Part shown: in pieces, positions 53,048-64,000 of the stretch
Layout: every line of letters begins with the position of its first letter
Numbering within the stretch: position 1 is the first letter of the stretch
Assembly (NCBI GenBank): GCA_015143295.1
Contig: CM026570.1
Coordinates: 27,287,250 to 27,351,249, forward strand
From: Tetracentron sinense
Taxonomy: Eukaryota; Streptophyta; Magnoliopsida; Trochodendrales; Trochodendraceae
Direction: 5' to 3'
Length of the DNA stretch: 64,000 nt
Made by a program: the position numbers and the translations under genes
The notes under the pieces: model-generated
What the model was told of the DNA's origin: nothing
Seen by the model: only the letters and a program-made list of their open reading frames with translations
The model's database searches: none

Positions 53048-54296
53048 ATGAGGTAGGGCACACGGGGTCGCAGACCACACACTAGGGCTTCATCTTCTTC
53101 TCGAGATAAGGGTGAGCAGTCGGACCTCTCTCAGGTTCTCGGTTCTATTGCAGAGACTTTAGCCTTATTGGCAGCTAGGTAGGCTACTCCATCATCTGCA
53201 TCACCTACTCCACCGCCTATAGCTCCAGTCCATCGCACAGTTGGGGTTGAGGCATTTCGGAGACTGAGGCCTCCCTCATTCCATGGGAGTGTGGACCCTC
53301 TTGCCGCAGAGGCTTGGATCCTCCAGTTGGAGAAGATCTTTGCGGTCCTCTCGCCTTCAGAGGAGGATAGAGTAGCATGGGCAGTTTTCATGCTTGAGGG
53401 TGAGGCACACCATTGGTGGTTGTCTGCCTTGAGGACTCGAGAGTTGACTATGCAAGGTCAACCCTGGACTGGGGAGGAGTTCAAGGACACCTTCTACAAG
53501 AAGTATTTCCCAGTTGGAGCTCGGGAAAAGAAAGAGAGAGAATTCATCAACCTAGAACAAGGTTCGATGTCGGTGGCTCAATATGAGGCCAAGTTCTCAG
53601 AGCTATCACGCTTCGCGACTCATATGATCGCTACCGAGGCGATGAAGGCGAGAAGGTTTGAGCAAGGGCTCAAGGATGTTATTATGGAGAAAGTATCGGT
53701 CTTCAAGCACTCCACTTTTGCTGAAGTAGTGGATAAAGCCTTGTTGGTCGTGACCAATTCTGAGGCGGTGTCCAAGAAAAGGGAATTAGCGAGAGGCCAA
53801 TCTAGTAGTTCAGCACCTCCGGAGAGGGGGGCCCGGACTAGTCCTTATCAGTACACGTTGCCAGTACCACCGATGAGGCCATCTTATGCGCCTCTAGTTC
53901 CATGGCTGTACATGCCTCAGGCACCACGACCTCAGGCTCTTCCAGCTCCATGGCCAGTTGCACCTCAGGTAGCGAGGTATGCTCCACCTCCGGCCCCTCC
54001 GATTTACACGTATGAGGCTTGCACTTCGTGTGGCAAGAGGCACCCGGTAGGAGATTGTCGAAGGGTATCGGGTGGATGTTTCCATTGCGGTCGACAGGGC
54101 CATGTGATCAGGGATTGCCCTAGCCTGCGTTTACCAGGCCAGTCTCAGGGTGTTAGGCCTCCAGCACGCCCAACAGGATCATACCAGGCTTCCTCTCAGC
54201 CTGCACGTTCTACACCTCCGCCTCGCCAAGCGAACCAGGGGCGAGTCTTTGCCTTGACCGAGGGCGATGCACTTGCATCGAATGATGTGGTGCAAG
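53048..54296 (+). pseudogene. Gag of gypsy C (two early stops)
   Basis: ATG at 53048 aligns with the gag starts of A and B. Codon 3 is TAG, and a second TAG follows AAR near 53180. From about 53190 the frame is open to the splice-donor-like GTGCAAG at 54296. Gag core (FMLEGEAHHWWLS, EFKDTFYKKYFP, ARRFEQGLK), a Pro-rich linker, CTSCGKRHPVGDC and the CCHC knuckle CFHCGRQGHVIRDC are present. Both stops are compatible with single C-to-T or G-to-A changes. Confidence 0.88.
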
Positions 54297-54440
54297 GTAC
54301 GCGTTTAGAGATATTTAATTTTCCATAAATTATCATGTTATGCCTTATTCATTGTGTACGTATATGGCATGTTATATATCTATGTATCTATACGTATACG
54401 CTGTTGATGCATGGATTGACTTAGCTAGCTAAAATTTCAG
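54297..54440 (+). other. Candidate spliceosomal intron between gag and pol (gypsy C)
   Basis: 144 bp, TGCAAG|GTACGC to AATTTCAG|GAAC, AT-rich, with stops in frame. The exon junction is in phase 1 and joins VQ to GTLLVNEC, as in B, although intron interiors of B and C are not alignable by eye. Confidence 0.65.
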
Positions 54441-57400
54441 GAACCTTACTAGTCAATGAATGTTTGGCTCGAGTATTGATCGACACTGGGTCTACTGATT
54501 CATTCGTGTCGCCGAGTTTCTCTCAAGGTTTTTCCTCCGAGCTTAGCCAGTTAGAACCGGAGTTAGCCATTTCGACTCCTCTCGGCAAAACAATGGTGAC
54601 AAATAGCGTTTTCAGAGACAGTGTGGTCCAAGTGGGAAGCCATGAATTGGCAGTCGACCTCATTGTCCTCGGATTCCAGGACTTTGACGTTATCTTGGGG
54701 ATGGATTGGTTAGCGGCTCATCATGGACATGTAGCGTGCTTCGAGAAAATGGTCCTCTTCAGGCCGATGGAAGGGAAGCCATTCCATTTTCGGGGGTTGA
54801 GAAGTAGAGATATCGCTCGCTTTGCGGCACCAAACTTAGCGAACCCCGAGGCAAAGGACTCTTCAACTATCCCGGTCGTGAGTGAATTCCTGGATGTATT
54901 TTCAGAGGATTTGCCAGGGTTGCCTCCAGACAGGGAGATTGAGTTTGTGATCGAGCTTGCACCAGGCACAGCTCCTATTTTCAGGGCTCCGTATAGAATG
55001 ACCCCTATTGAACTCAAGGAGTTGAAGACTCAGTTGGAGGAATTGCAAGGCCTTGGTTTTATACGACCAAGTGTCTCACCGTGGGGTTCCCCGGTCCTAT
55101 TTGTTAAGAAGAAAGATGGCTTGATGCGGATGTGCGTCGATTATAGGCAGTTGAACAGAGTCACTATAAAGAATAGGTATCCATTACCTAGGATTGATGA
55201 CTTGTTTGATCAGTTGAAGGGAGCAAGATTTTTCTTAAAGATAGATTTTCAGTCGGGTTATCACCAGTTGAAGATTAAGGCGGAAGATGTTCCCAAAACC
55301 ACTTTTCGAACTTGATACGGACACTACGAGTTCTTGGTGATGCCTTTTGGTCTCACAAATGCGCCGGCAGCCTTTATGGATTTAATGAATCTGGTGTTCC
55401 GGCCACACCTGGATCGATGCGTGATCGTGTTTGTCGACGATATCTTGGTGTATTCCTAGACACGGGAAGATCACATGCGAGACCTTCGCCTTGCTTTGGA
55501 AATGCTGAGAGAGCACAAGCTGTACGCCAAACTTAGCAAGTTTGAGCTTTGGTTGGAAGAGGTGGCATTCCTAGGCCACGTTGTATCCGCGGAAGGCATT
55601 TCGGTAAATCCGAAAAAGATAGAGGCAGTCATGAGTTGGGCGAGGCCCAAGAGTGTCACAGAGATACGCAGTTTCCTTGGGTTGGCAGGCTACTACAGGA
55701 GATTCGTAGAGGGTTTCTTCAGCTTTGCAGCACCGCTCACTTATTTGATAAGGAAGAATGCGAAGTTTGTAGGGAGTGACAAGTGTGAGATCAGTTTCAC
55801 AGAGCTGAAGAAGAGGCTAACCACAGCCCCTGTCCTTACTGTCCCATATGGACATCTTGGTTATGAGGTGTACAGTATGCCTCGCATGTTGGACTTGGGT
55901 GTGTGCTCATGCAGCACAAGAAAGTCATTGCCTATGCATCCAGGCAATTGAAGGAGCATGAAAAGAATTACCCCACGCACAACTTGAAACTTGCCGTAGT
56001 CGTGTTTGCCCTCAAGATTTGGAGACATTACCTGTACGGGGTAGAATTCTATGTGTATACGGATCATAAGAGCCTCAAGTATCTCTTTTCCCAAAAGGAG
56101 CTAAATCTACCCCAACGGCGTTGGATGTAATTTTTGAAGGACTATGATTGCACCATTCAATACCACCAGGGCAAAGCAAACGTGGTAGCAAACACTTTGA
56201 GTAGAAGACCTTTGGGTTTATTAGCACACATTTTGGTGCAAGAATGGAAGTTATTGGAGGACTTCACTAATTTGGACATCAGTGTGAATGATACAGTTCG
56301 CGGTCCTGTGTTGGCAAATGTCACGGTTCGGCCGTACATTATAGATATGATCCAAGAATACCAAGCCACGGATGCTGAATTGTTGGCTTATCGGGACAAG
56401 GAAGTTGCCAAGGGTAGTGAAGACTTTTCTCTCACTAGTCGAGGTGCTATTACGTTTAAAGGAAGGCTATGTGTTCCGGCCAATGCAGATCTTCGACGAG
56501 AGATCATGGATGAAGCACATCGTTCGAAGTACACAGTACATCTAGGGGGTACTAAGATGTACCGGAATCTTAAGAGTCACTTTTGGTGGCGGAATATGAA
56601 GAGGGATGTTGCGGAATATGTGGCACGGTGCTTAGTGTGCCAACAGGTGAAAGCAGAACACATGCGACTCGCCGGTCTATTACAGTCTCTTCCTATTCCC
56701 GAGTGGAAATGGGAGAACATATCCATGGATTTCATAGTTGGTTTGCCAAAGACGGTAAGGGGCTCAGATGCGATATGGGTAGTAGTGGATCGTTTGACAA
56801 AGTCCGTGCACTTCTCACCCTACCGGACTACTTTTAACTCTAGTCAGTTGGCCGCACTATATATCAAGGAAGTGGTTAGGCTACACGGGGTGCCAGTCAG
56901 TATTGTGTCAGATAGGGATCCAAGATTCACATCAAGATTCTGGAAAAGCTTTCAGGAAGCTATGGGTTCCCGACTTGATTTCAGCACTGCTTTTCATCCA
57001 TAAACGGATGGACAAACCGAGAGGGTGAACCAAGTTATAGAAGACATGCTTTGGGCTTGTATGCTGGAATTCAAGGGCAGTTGGGAGAACACTTGCCTTT
57101 GGTAGAGTTCGCTTACAACAATAGCTATCAGGCGAGTATCCAAATGGCTCCATTCGAGGCATTGTATGGGCGAAGTTACAGGTCTCCTCTTTACTGGGAT
57201 GAGGTAGGAGAAAAAAAAGTACTTGGTCCGGAGTTGATCGAGCAAACTGCAAGTATAGTTAAGATCATCCGGGATCGGTTGAAAGCCGCTCAAGATCGTC
57301 AAAAGAGCTATGCGGACACGCGCCGTAGGGACTTGGAATTCCAGGTTGGGGATCAAGTCTTTGTGAAGGTATCTCCTAGCAGAGGAGTTATGAGATTTGG

Positions 57401-57764
57401 CAGGCGAGGCAAGCTTAGTCCTCGGTATGTTGGGCCGTTTGAGATTATCACGTGAGTTGGTGAAGTTGCTTACCGAGTAGTTCTTCCACCTCACATGGCC
57501 GCGGTCCATAACATGTTCCACGTGTCTATGCTTCGGAAGTACATTGCGGACCCTTCACATGTACTAGAATTGGAACCGTTGGAAATTCGAGAAGATCTCA
57601 CGTTGGTTGAAAAGTCGGTTCAAATTTTGGATCGAAGAGATCAAGTGCTTCGCAACAAGGTTATTCCTTTGGTTCTTGTGCAATGGTAGCACCATGCTCG
57701 AGAAGAAGCTACATGGAAGCGTGAAGCCGAGGTTAAAGCGAAGTATCCCGAGTTGTTCGAATAG
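54441..57764 (+). pseudogene. Pol of gypsy C (protease-RT-RNase H-integrase-chromodomain)
   Basis: Protease DTG and [11 protein letters not shown] are intact, but the frame is broken by TGA at 55313 (Arg codon), TAG near 55457 (Gln), a two-base loss near 55874 (RNase H YSDAS), TAA at 56128 (Glu), TAA at 57001 (Gln), one base lost near 57085, TGA near 57453 (Arg) and TAG near 57687 (Gln). The integrase HHCC and DDE region (56515-57040) and the chromodomain end (YPELFE, 57764) are recognisable. No active protein is possible from this copy. Confidence 0.9.
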
Positions 57765-57840
57765 GCTTATGTATATGGCTTGTGATTTTGCTTTGGTTTT
57801 GTAATGCATGTCCCGTCCAAATTTCGAGGATGAAATTTTT

Positions 57841-57854
57841 GTAAGGGGGGAGGA
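57841..57854 (+). other. Polypurine tract, gypsy C
   Basis: GTAAGGGGGGAGGA immediately before the 3' LTR. Confidence 0.8.
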
Positions 57855-59718
57855 TGTAGAGCCCCAGAACTTTTTGCCATGTATTGGGACTCGTGCTAAG
57901 GCATGAAGCCCTTGTAATCTTCCATTTCTATAAAATGAGAAATTTTGAGCAACTTTAAGTGTTAAGAAGTAGTATTCCTAAGTCGAATATATCGAAAACC
58001 CGAGTTACTGAAACCCATTTTCGGATCAGTCGACTTCAGGGGTAATTTAGTCAATAAATAAAAAAGAAATTGAAAATTCTAAACCGTCAAGAATGTTCCC
58101 CTTCGAAAGACGAATCCAACGCAAGTTAAATCGTCAAAATCGGACAAACGAGTTGAAAGTTATGGCCAAATTACCAAAGTGTGGAAAAATAGGAGAAAAA
58201 CAACAAAATCTGAAGGGTGTGATCGATCGCAAGTCAGGTGCGATCGATCGCATACAGGCAAAATGGGTCCCCAACTCTCGGGGTCATATGCGATAGATGG
58301 ATCCCCAGGTGCGATAGATCGCAGGGATCTACGATCGATCGCATGCAGGGGAAAATCAGCCCAGAAATGTTCGGGTTCATGTGCGATAGATCGCATCCAG
58401 GTGCGATCGATCGCATACGGTAGCAGATTCTGGATATGAGGGTCTTAAACCCTTTTCTTGTTAGGGATCCTCATTTGGGGCATTTCTAACCTAGAGGAGA
58501 GAAAAGGGGGAGAGAGGATTTTGAGAAATCCTTCAAAGGAGCTTGGATTGGAGATCAAGGGAGGCTCATTCTTGAAGATTTTCAAGCAAAAGACCTTCCT
58601 CAAGCAACTAGAGTTCCTCAAACTCAAATAGGGATTCTTCCTCAAGTTGGAACTACACACCAAGGGTGTTCTTCAACCCCAAATCAAGGTCGGTACCTTA
58701 CACTACCCTCCTAGTTCATAATCTCTTCTATTTTATGTTTTTCCCTAAATTTCTAAGCAAGATAATGTGGGGATTAATGGATGAATGGATGGTGGTGGGG
58801 ACGTTCATGGGCGATTGGATGCCGTGTATGTGTTGTGATGAACAAATGGGGAGGGCATTGTACCGATAATGAATGCACATGTGTGTTGTGATCGTTAACC
58901 TACCTAGAAATTCAAGATTTAGAATTAACCATAATGCGCATACCAAATGTTTGATGAAATGCCAAAGTGAATGAAATGAATTGTAAACTAAGAAATGACA
59001 TACTTAATTGCTTCTGGAGATTACTAGGGCTTATGATAGTGTGATTCCTCGCTTTCCTTTAAATGGCATACATTATTACTTGCTAAATTATGATGCTCTA
59101 TGTTTTGTGAAATCCTCAAATTGTCATATTTAATTTCAAATGAAAGTATGTACATGATTTCACGAGCACGGCATGCATGACATGTTTTTACCGACGAATT
59201 TGCAAGAGTAAGGATGTTAGGGGTGGGACATATCTTATGATATGTTTTACCTCGCTTTTCACAAGAAAACAAGAACGTGACATGACAAGTTGCATTACAT
59301 GAAGAGGGGCCTCCTCTCCCTCACAAGTGCATCTCACAAGTGCATTGCATTAAAGAAGGGTCTCCCTTCCCTCTCAAGGCATCTCAATGCGCATCTCACA
59401 AGTACATGAGCATGTTGAACTCCCAAGCAAGCTCGCATGACACGCATGATATAAGCATGACACGCATGGCATGACATGACACGACAAAACAAGACACATG
59501 ACAAGACAAGTTTTTAAGCACGAAAAGGATGTTTTAAGTCAAGTCAAGTCAAGTGCACGATGTTTTTCATGGATTTTATCGGCTTTTATGAAATGCAAGT
59601 ATGATTATCAACTGCTTTACTATCGCATGATGATATGAATTGTTCCTACTTTATATCTGTGAACTGCTTCCTGCTTTCCATATAGTTATTGTTTGCTATG
59701 ACTGTTGGTTAGTATTTG

Positions 59719-59750
59719 GTACATGCTGAGTATTCTATGCTCAGCCGTAC
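59719..59750 (+). promoter_or_regulatory. Conserved LTR hairpin (gypsy C, 3' LTR)
   Basis: GTAC ends, GCTGAGTAT/ATGCTCAGC stem; loop and flank bases differ from the 5' LTR copy while stem bases are kept. Confidence 0.62.
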
Positions 59751-59754
59751 GTTT

Positions 59755-59874
59755 ATGTCGGCAGGTTCTGAGGGAGCAGCTGCTCCATTCGATGTCTGTG
59801 CCCCTGGCCTATGGGTGAAGGAGGAGTACGTTGAGGAGCCTGTGGAGGATCCTCCGGTTGAGGGTTATTATTAG
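59755..59874 (+). CDS. LTR small ORF, WVKEEY type (gypsy C, 3' LTR)
   Basis: ATGTCGGCAGG opens 39 codons to TAG. The N-terminus MSAGSEGAA is close to B's MSAGTEGAL, then LWVKEEYVEEP and an acidic Pro-rich tail ending EGYY. Intact here but frameshifted in the 5' LTR of the same element. No localisation signals seen. Function unknown. Confidence 0.5.
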   Translation: MSAGSEGAAAPFDVCAPGLWVKEEYVEEPVEDPPVEGYY

Positions 59875-62043
59875 AGGTGGTAGATTCTAAGTGGATAGCT
59901 GTGGGTGAGCTAGAGAGATATATCCATGTATTTTTGGCGGGCATGTCCGTGCTTTCTTTGTTTTGATTTCCTTTTTGTATCAAACTTGGATCACGTATGT
60001 GTATACATAGAGGTTTGTTAGACTTCCGCTGTGCTTTGTCATATGTTTCCGCTATTATTATCCTCTATTGTATATGCTCCCGGTCTTTTGCAGGTTATTT
60101 TGGTCAAGCAAGTCATGCAAGTTATGATGAGTCGTCCAAGATTCACTCTAACTCCTAGGGTGGGTTTTGGGTCGCGACATTGACTGATTGCTTTCAATGA
60201 GAGACCTCTTGCATAAACATACTATCAGATAGTTGGTCTCTCATTCATATTGAACAGTTTCAATGATCCTTAGATCTGATGAGTTCATTTATAACTGAGC
60301 AGTAATCTGACTGATTTGATTCTACCAAAGTAATCTCTACCTTGGGGATTACGATATAGTGATAGTTGGATAGTCAGAAAGCTATTCGAGTCATAATGAA
60401 TTTCAAACAAGAAATCCATACTCATTAATTTGAGAGATTATCCAAGTTTCGGGTAAGACAGTCGATTAAGCTTAAATCTCATGCAGGTGATTTTGAAACA
60501 AAACAAGTTTGAAATATATTTTATTTAAAATATATTAAACTTATAAAAATGTTTTTCTCAAAATGTTTTACATGAGAAAATGTTTCTCATGGCTTAATCA
60601 GAAGTCTTGGAAACCCGGATGATGTGCAATGGGCTATGAGTTGGATAGTATAAATAATCTCGAAGACCCATTAGGGATAATGTAATTGGAAGGATCAATT
60701 GAATTAAAAAGTTCATGTGGCGGGATCCGTATTTGTTAATGTTCATACACTGGGATTTAATTGCAACATGGATATCTCACATCACTTGCAATTCCGATGT
60801 AATTCCTATTTAGGGTTAATGGCATAACATTGGGTAAGCCAGGGTAAGAATGTCCCCAGAGCAATCTATGGAGATGCTCACATAAGAAATACAAGCTCAA
60901 ACAATTGATTAAATGTTAATCAATTATTTAAAATGATTAAATGTTAATCATTGATTAAATAGATTAAAAGTTAATCTATGGTTTAAATTAATTGTTAATT
61001 TAAATTAAGCGATTATATTAGTAATTATTTAATTAACCTAATTAAAGGAGAAATGGGTTTGACCCATATCCATAAACCCATAAAGGATGGACCTTTAAAA
61101 TGGGCCTAAACCCATGGATTAAAACCCATGAATGGGGTGCCCACTTTAGTAATCCTAATTGGATTAGGATTATGTTACTTGAATAATTATTGAATAATAA
61201 CTCTATTAATTATGGAATTAAATTTCAATAGTTGGAATGCAAGTAGGATTAAGAAGAGTTGTAATTGGATTACAACTTGGAATAACACCCACCTATAGCT
61301 CACGCCCCCTTGGAGGTTTCCTAATTGGATAAGAACTTCTCCTTTTGGTTGGTTGTTGAATAATCCCTTTAATTGAGGAATTCCTTTTGGAAAAGGACTC
61401 TTTAATTAGTAGAATTACTATAACTAATGTAGTTATAGTTAAACTAGGATTTATTTAAATTAATAATAAGAGTTATTGTTAATAAATAACTCCTAAACGG
61501 ATAAGTTGTAGTTGGAGTTGAATTTGGATTTGATCAAATCTATAAATACCCCAACACCCAAAACGTGTAGAAGGGGATTCTCATTAATTCTCCAAAAAAT
61601 TTTCTCTCCCTCTCATCCTCTCCAAACCGTGAGCCCCTAGGGACAGTCCCTAGGGATTTTCGTGAGCTACAAGGGTGCATCCAAGTTGGGTTTTTCAATT
61701 CAAGGGTTTTGAACCCTAGGGTTTTGGGTGATAGAAAGTCTACACCATTACTCCATCTTCTTCTTCACCATTACTCCATCTTCTTCTTCTTGCTTCTTCA
61801 ATGCCAAGTAGAGATTCCAAAGCTTCGCGGGGATAGCGAAGAACAAGGATTGAGCTTCAAGTATTTCTTCGAGAAATCTCTACAAAAAGTTCTGACGGTT
61901 CAAGTGGTTTTAGCTTCACCGGTGAACATCATTCACTGAGGTAATATGACTAAAACTCCTAGATAATTTTAGTTGCTTTCTATGGTGTAAAGATCATCGA
62001 GATACAGTTTTTGCATGAATTTTTACCCTGATCCCCTTTTAAG

Positions 62044-62055
62044 TGGTATCAGAGC
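62044..62055 (+). other. Primer binding site (initiator-Met type), element G
   Basis: TGGTATCAGAGC, two bases after the LTR end. Confidence 0.85.
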
Positions 62056-63691
62056 TCATGGTTAGAGAGTAATTTTCCTATTTGTTTTTGAGGATAATTA
62101 AATAGATAATATAATAATGTAATTCATGAGATGAATTATTTATATTATCGCTCGTAGTTTTTATTATTTTATTTGTTCATGAGATGAATAAATAAATATT
62201 TTTTTATTAATTATCGAATGAGATTTGATAATGATAATAATTTTAAAAACTAGTATAATTATATGAGATATAATTAATTTCGAAATAAATAGTTTATTTT
62301 GAAATTTCCTTTATTAATGATTTGATCATTTAAATAATATTTAATAATTGTTTAAAATAATTAATAATGATTTTTCTAATACATAGATTTTGTTGGAAAG
62401 TTTTAAAACCTATTTATAGTGATGAGATCACATTTAGGATTTAAAGTATTTATTTTATATTATTAGGAAAGTCCTAATAAATATTAAATATTACTTATAT
62501 TAGTTTTAAGAAAATCTTGTTTGAAATTTTAATAAAATAGTTTTATTAAAATATTTTGTAGGAAAATTTAATAGTTTTATTTTCCGGATTTGATCTACAT
62601 TAGATATAGATTTTGTTGAGCATAATGATAATTCTTATCATTATATTTTAATCCTTTTAAATTATAGGAAAAAATACTCCATCACCATGTTGTATCTAAT
62701 TATATAAGATTATAGTTATGGATCAAAATTTTTGCTATATGATGAATCGTTTATCATGCATTCATATTAAAAGAAAATATGTAGTAAGTTTTGGCAATCT
62801 TTAAATGGCAGATTCATCTGGTTTCCTTGAAAAGGGCGAATGAAATACTGGTTTCCCTAATGCCATTATTTTATCATGCATTGGTGCAAATACTGTGAAG
62901 GAGGATGTTGTGATGGTGATCTGGATAAGATGATAGAGGAAGGAATTACGAAGGAGTTTACGAGCTGCCTTTGTTCTTATCTCATTCTCTTGCATCCATG
63001 CATTTGAATTTAATTGACCCATAACTATTAATCTCATATGATATTTATTACTGTTGATTTTATCATGAGATGATACTGTTTATTATTATTTTTTATCATA
63101 AGATGATATCTGTTGTTTAATTATTCTGTTGAAATAATTGCTCTTGATATATCATGTGTATATAAGATTGGGACAAGTCCCTATGTATTATGATCTTCTA
63201 TCATACACTATGTGATCTTATAGTGGGGAGTGTGAGTAAGCTGATAGGCCAAAGTCGGGCCCAATCCCTCTCACCTATGTGAGAACATGGTGAAAACTGT
63301 ATAAGCAAATAGTGAGAGCAATAACGCTAAAGCGTGAGCTTTCATTAGGTGTTTATTAGGTTCATGGTAGGTGGGCACATGAATAAGAGATATTATACAA
63401 TAATGCCAAAGCATGAATATAACATCCCTTATAGATCAGACAGTAGATCGAATGCTCCAAGATTCATAAGATGAGATCTATGAAAATGGAGAAGATAATT
63501 TCTATCTGTCTATTCAAGGTGATGTGATATTGTGTCCAAAGGCAGGATCACATTAAGCCAGTGTTTAGGTATCCGATGCCAATTGATTCTTCCCAAATTG
63601 GCAATACCATTAGAAATGAACCCATAATCTAATAGGTATTAATGAATACAATAGATCCCTAATACTATCTTATTTGTCATTTGATTAGATC
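62056..63691. other. Leader region of element G
   Basis: AT-rich, no coding similarity. Repeated ATCATGAGATGA-like strings occur (for example near 62125, 62175, 63065). This is the untranslated leader before gag. Confidence 0.5.
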
Positions 63692-64000
63692 ATGACAGGC
63701 CTACACCCATTGACTGAAATTCTTCATGATGAAAAGTTAGTTGGAACTAACTATGTAGACTGGAAATTTAGGATATACTTGGTACTCTCTGTTGAAAAGC
63801 TTACCCTGTGTCTTACAACTCCTAAACTGTGGTTCTTTTGGATTCAACACCAAATCTGTTAGCTAAAGCTGATTTATGGAATCGTTCTAATCCGACAACA
63901 AGAGATTAGGTGTTAGCATCATTATCCACTATATTGTATAACCATCATAATCATATCGATAATACTTCAGACATTTTACAACACCTTCATGAGATGTTTG
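63692..64000 (+). pseudogene. Copia-type gag start of element G (broken, runs off window)
   Basis: ATG at 63692 opens MTGLHPLTEILHDEKLVG, then TNYVDWKFRIYLVLSVEKL, the N-terminal pattern of plant Copia gag (UBN2/gag-polypeptide type). A frame change near 63840 is needed to continue (NLLAKADLWNRSNPTTRD), followed by TAG where a Tyr codon is usual, then VLASLSTILYNHH and LHEMF. With a frameshift and a stop in the first 250 bases, this copy cannot make Gag. Confidence 0.75.

Larger units (their letters stand above)
50267..60179 (+). mobile_element. Ty3/gypsy chromovirus C (degenerate), in the LTR of G
   Basis: Starts TGTAGAGCCCC, ends GGGTCGCGACA. The flanks CTGAC (50262-50266) and TTGAC (60180-60184) are a TSD with one change; the uninterrupted G-family solo LTR reads CTGAC here. 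The LTRs (2431 and 2325 bp) differ by substitutions and by length of tandem arrays, so it is older than B. gag and pol are recognisable throughout but have about ten stops or frameshifts. Confidence 0.93.
57855..60179 (+). repeat. 3' LTR of gypsy C
   Basis: 2325 bp. Shorter palindrome cluster (58215-58425) and fewer GAAGGGTCTCCC units than the 5' LTR. The hairpin and intact small ORF are at 59719-59874. Confidence 0.9.
49889..62041 (+). repeat. 5' LTR of element G (split by gypsy C)
   Basis: Parts 49889-50266 and 60185-62041. Starts TGTTAGACATGATGCCC and ends GATCCCCTTTTA, where the solo LTR shows the canonical CA end. A TATA-like CTATAAATACCCC lies near 61540 and a gene-like GAGCCCCTAGGG block near 61630. 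Confidence 0.88.
49889..64000 (+). mobile_element. Copia-type element G (5' part; continues past the window)
   Basis: 5' LTR 49889-62041 (about 2.2 kb without nested element C), PBS at 62044, a leader of about 1.6 kb, and a Copia-type gag start at 63692. CCCAT (49884-49888) would be its left TSD. The LTR is the same family as the solo LTR at 16093-18304. Confidence 0.8.

Overview
This is a repeat-dominated stretch of an angiosperm nuclear genome. It is AT-rich, has spliced host genes with GT/AG introns, and carries plant-type chromodomain Ty3/gypsy, Copia, CACTA and hAT elements. The species cannot be told from the sequence. I see no bacterial, organellar, rRNA, tRNA or CRISPR features. Only one host gene looks complete: a two-exon gene at 32159-32602 (+) for a small secreted protein with twelve cysteines. 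One further host exon, the start of a small one-pass membrane protein, lies at 6175-6294 (-).

Layout. 1-3339: right part of a CACTA (En/Spm-like) element with a transposase remnant, split by a non-autonomous hAT element (652-2384, 8-bp TSD). 3350-4682: a hAT remnant with a readable C-terminal dimerisation domain. 5060-5520: a 29-bp minisatellite. 5834-6116: a small Copia-type LTR, next to the membrane-protein exon. 6400-10551: AT-rich, no gene recognised. 10557-15280: a non-autonomous LTR element on the minus strand (TSD GCCTC) whose 3' LTR contains a solo Copia LTR (11245-12571, TSD CATGT). 15767-30758: old Ty3/gypsy element A (TSD GACAT), each LTR split by a solo LTR from another family (16093-18304 and 25578-28786). 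30803-31440: a TRIM-like miniature. 32159-32602: the cysteine-rich gene. 34321-36739: another solo gypsy LTR (TSD CTCAC). 36810 to the end: a multi-level nest. Copia remnant F holds the very young gypsy element B (37940-47609, TSD ACAAC). F's other LTR is cut by element E (47796), E is cut by Copia-type element G (49889), and G's 5' LTR is cut by gypsy element C (50267-60179). G's gag begins at 63692 and runs off the window.

How the parts work together. A, B and C are related Tekay/Del-like chromoviruses: LTRs of about 2.1-2.4 kb, an initiator-Met-type primer site, gag with a zinc knuckle, protease-RT-RNase H-integrase, and a C-terminal chromodomain. Reading them side by side shows two things I would look at first. 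(1) In all three, gag and pol are separated by 132-144 bp with GT...AG ends (the acceptor is mutated in A) that would join gag to pol in phase when removed. Pol has no ATG before the protease, so splicing is a plausible switch between Gag and Gag-Pol. (2) Their LTRs, and two solo LTRs of related families, share a module near the 3' end: an approximately 32-nt hairpin, then within about ten bases a small ORF (usually ATGTCGGCAGG...) encoding 22-50 residues with a Trp/acidic core (PWVEEEY). The LTR bodies around it are largely unalignable by eye. Each LTR also carries a cluster of self-complementary CGATCGATCG- or GTCGAC-type palindromes, usually upstream of a TATA box.
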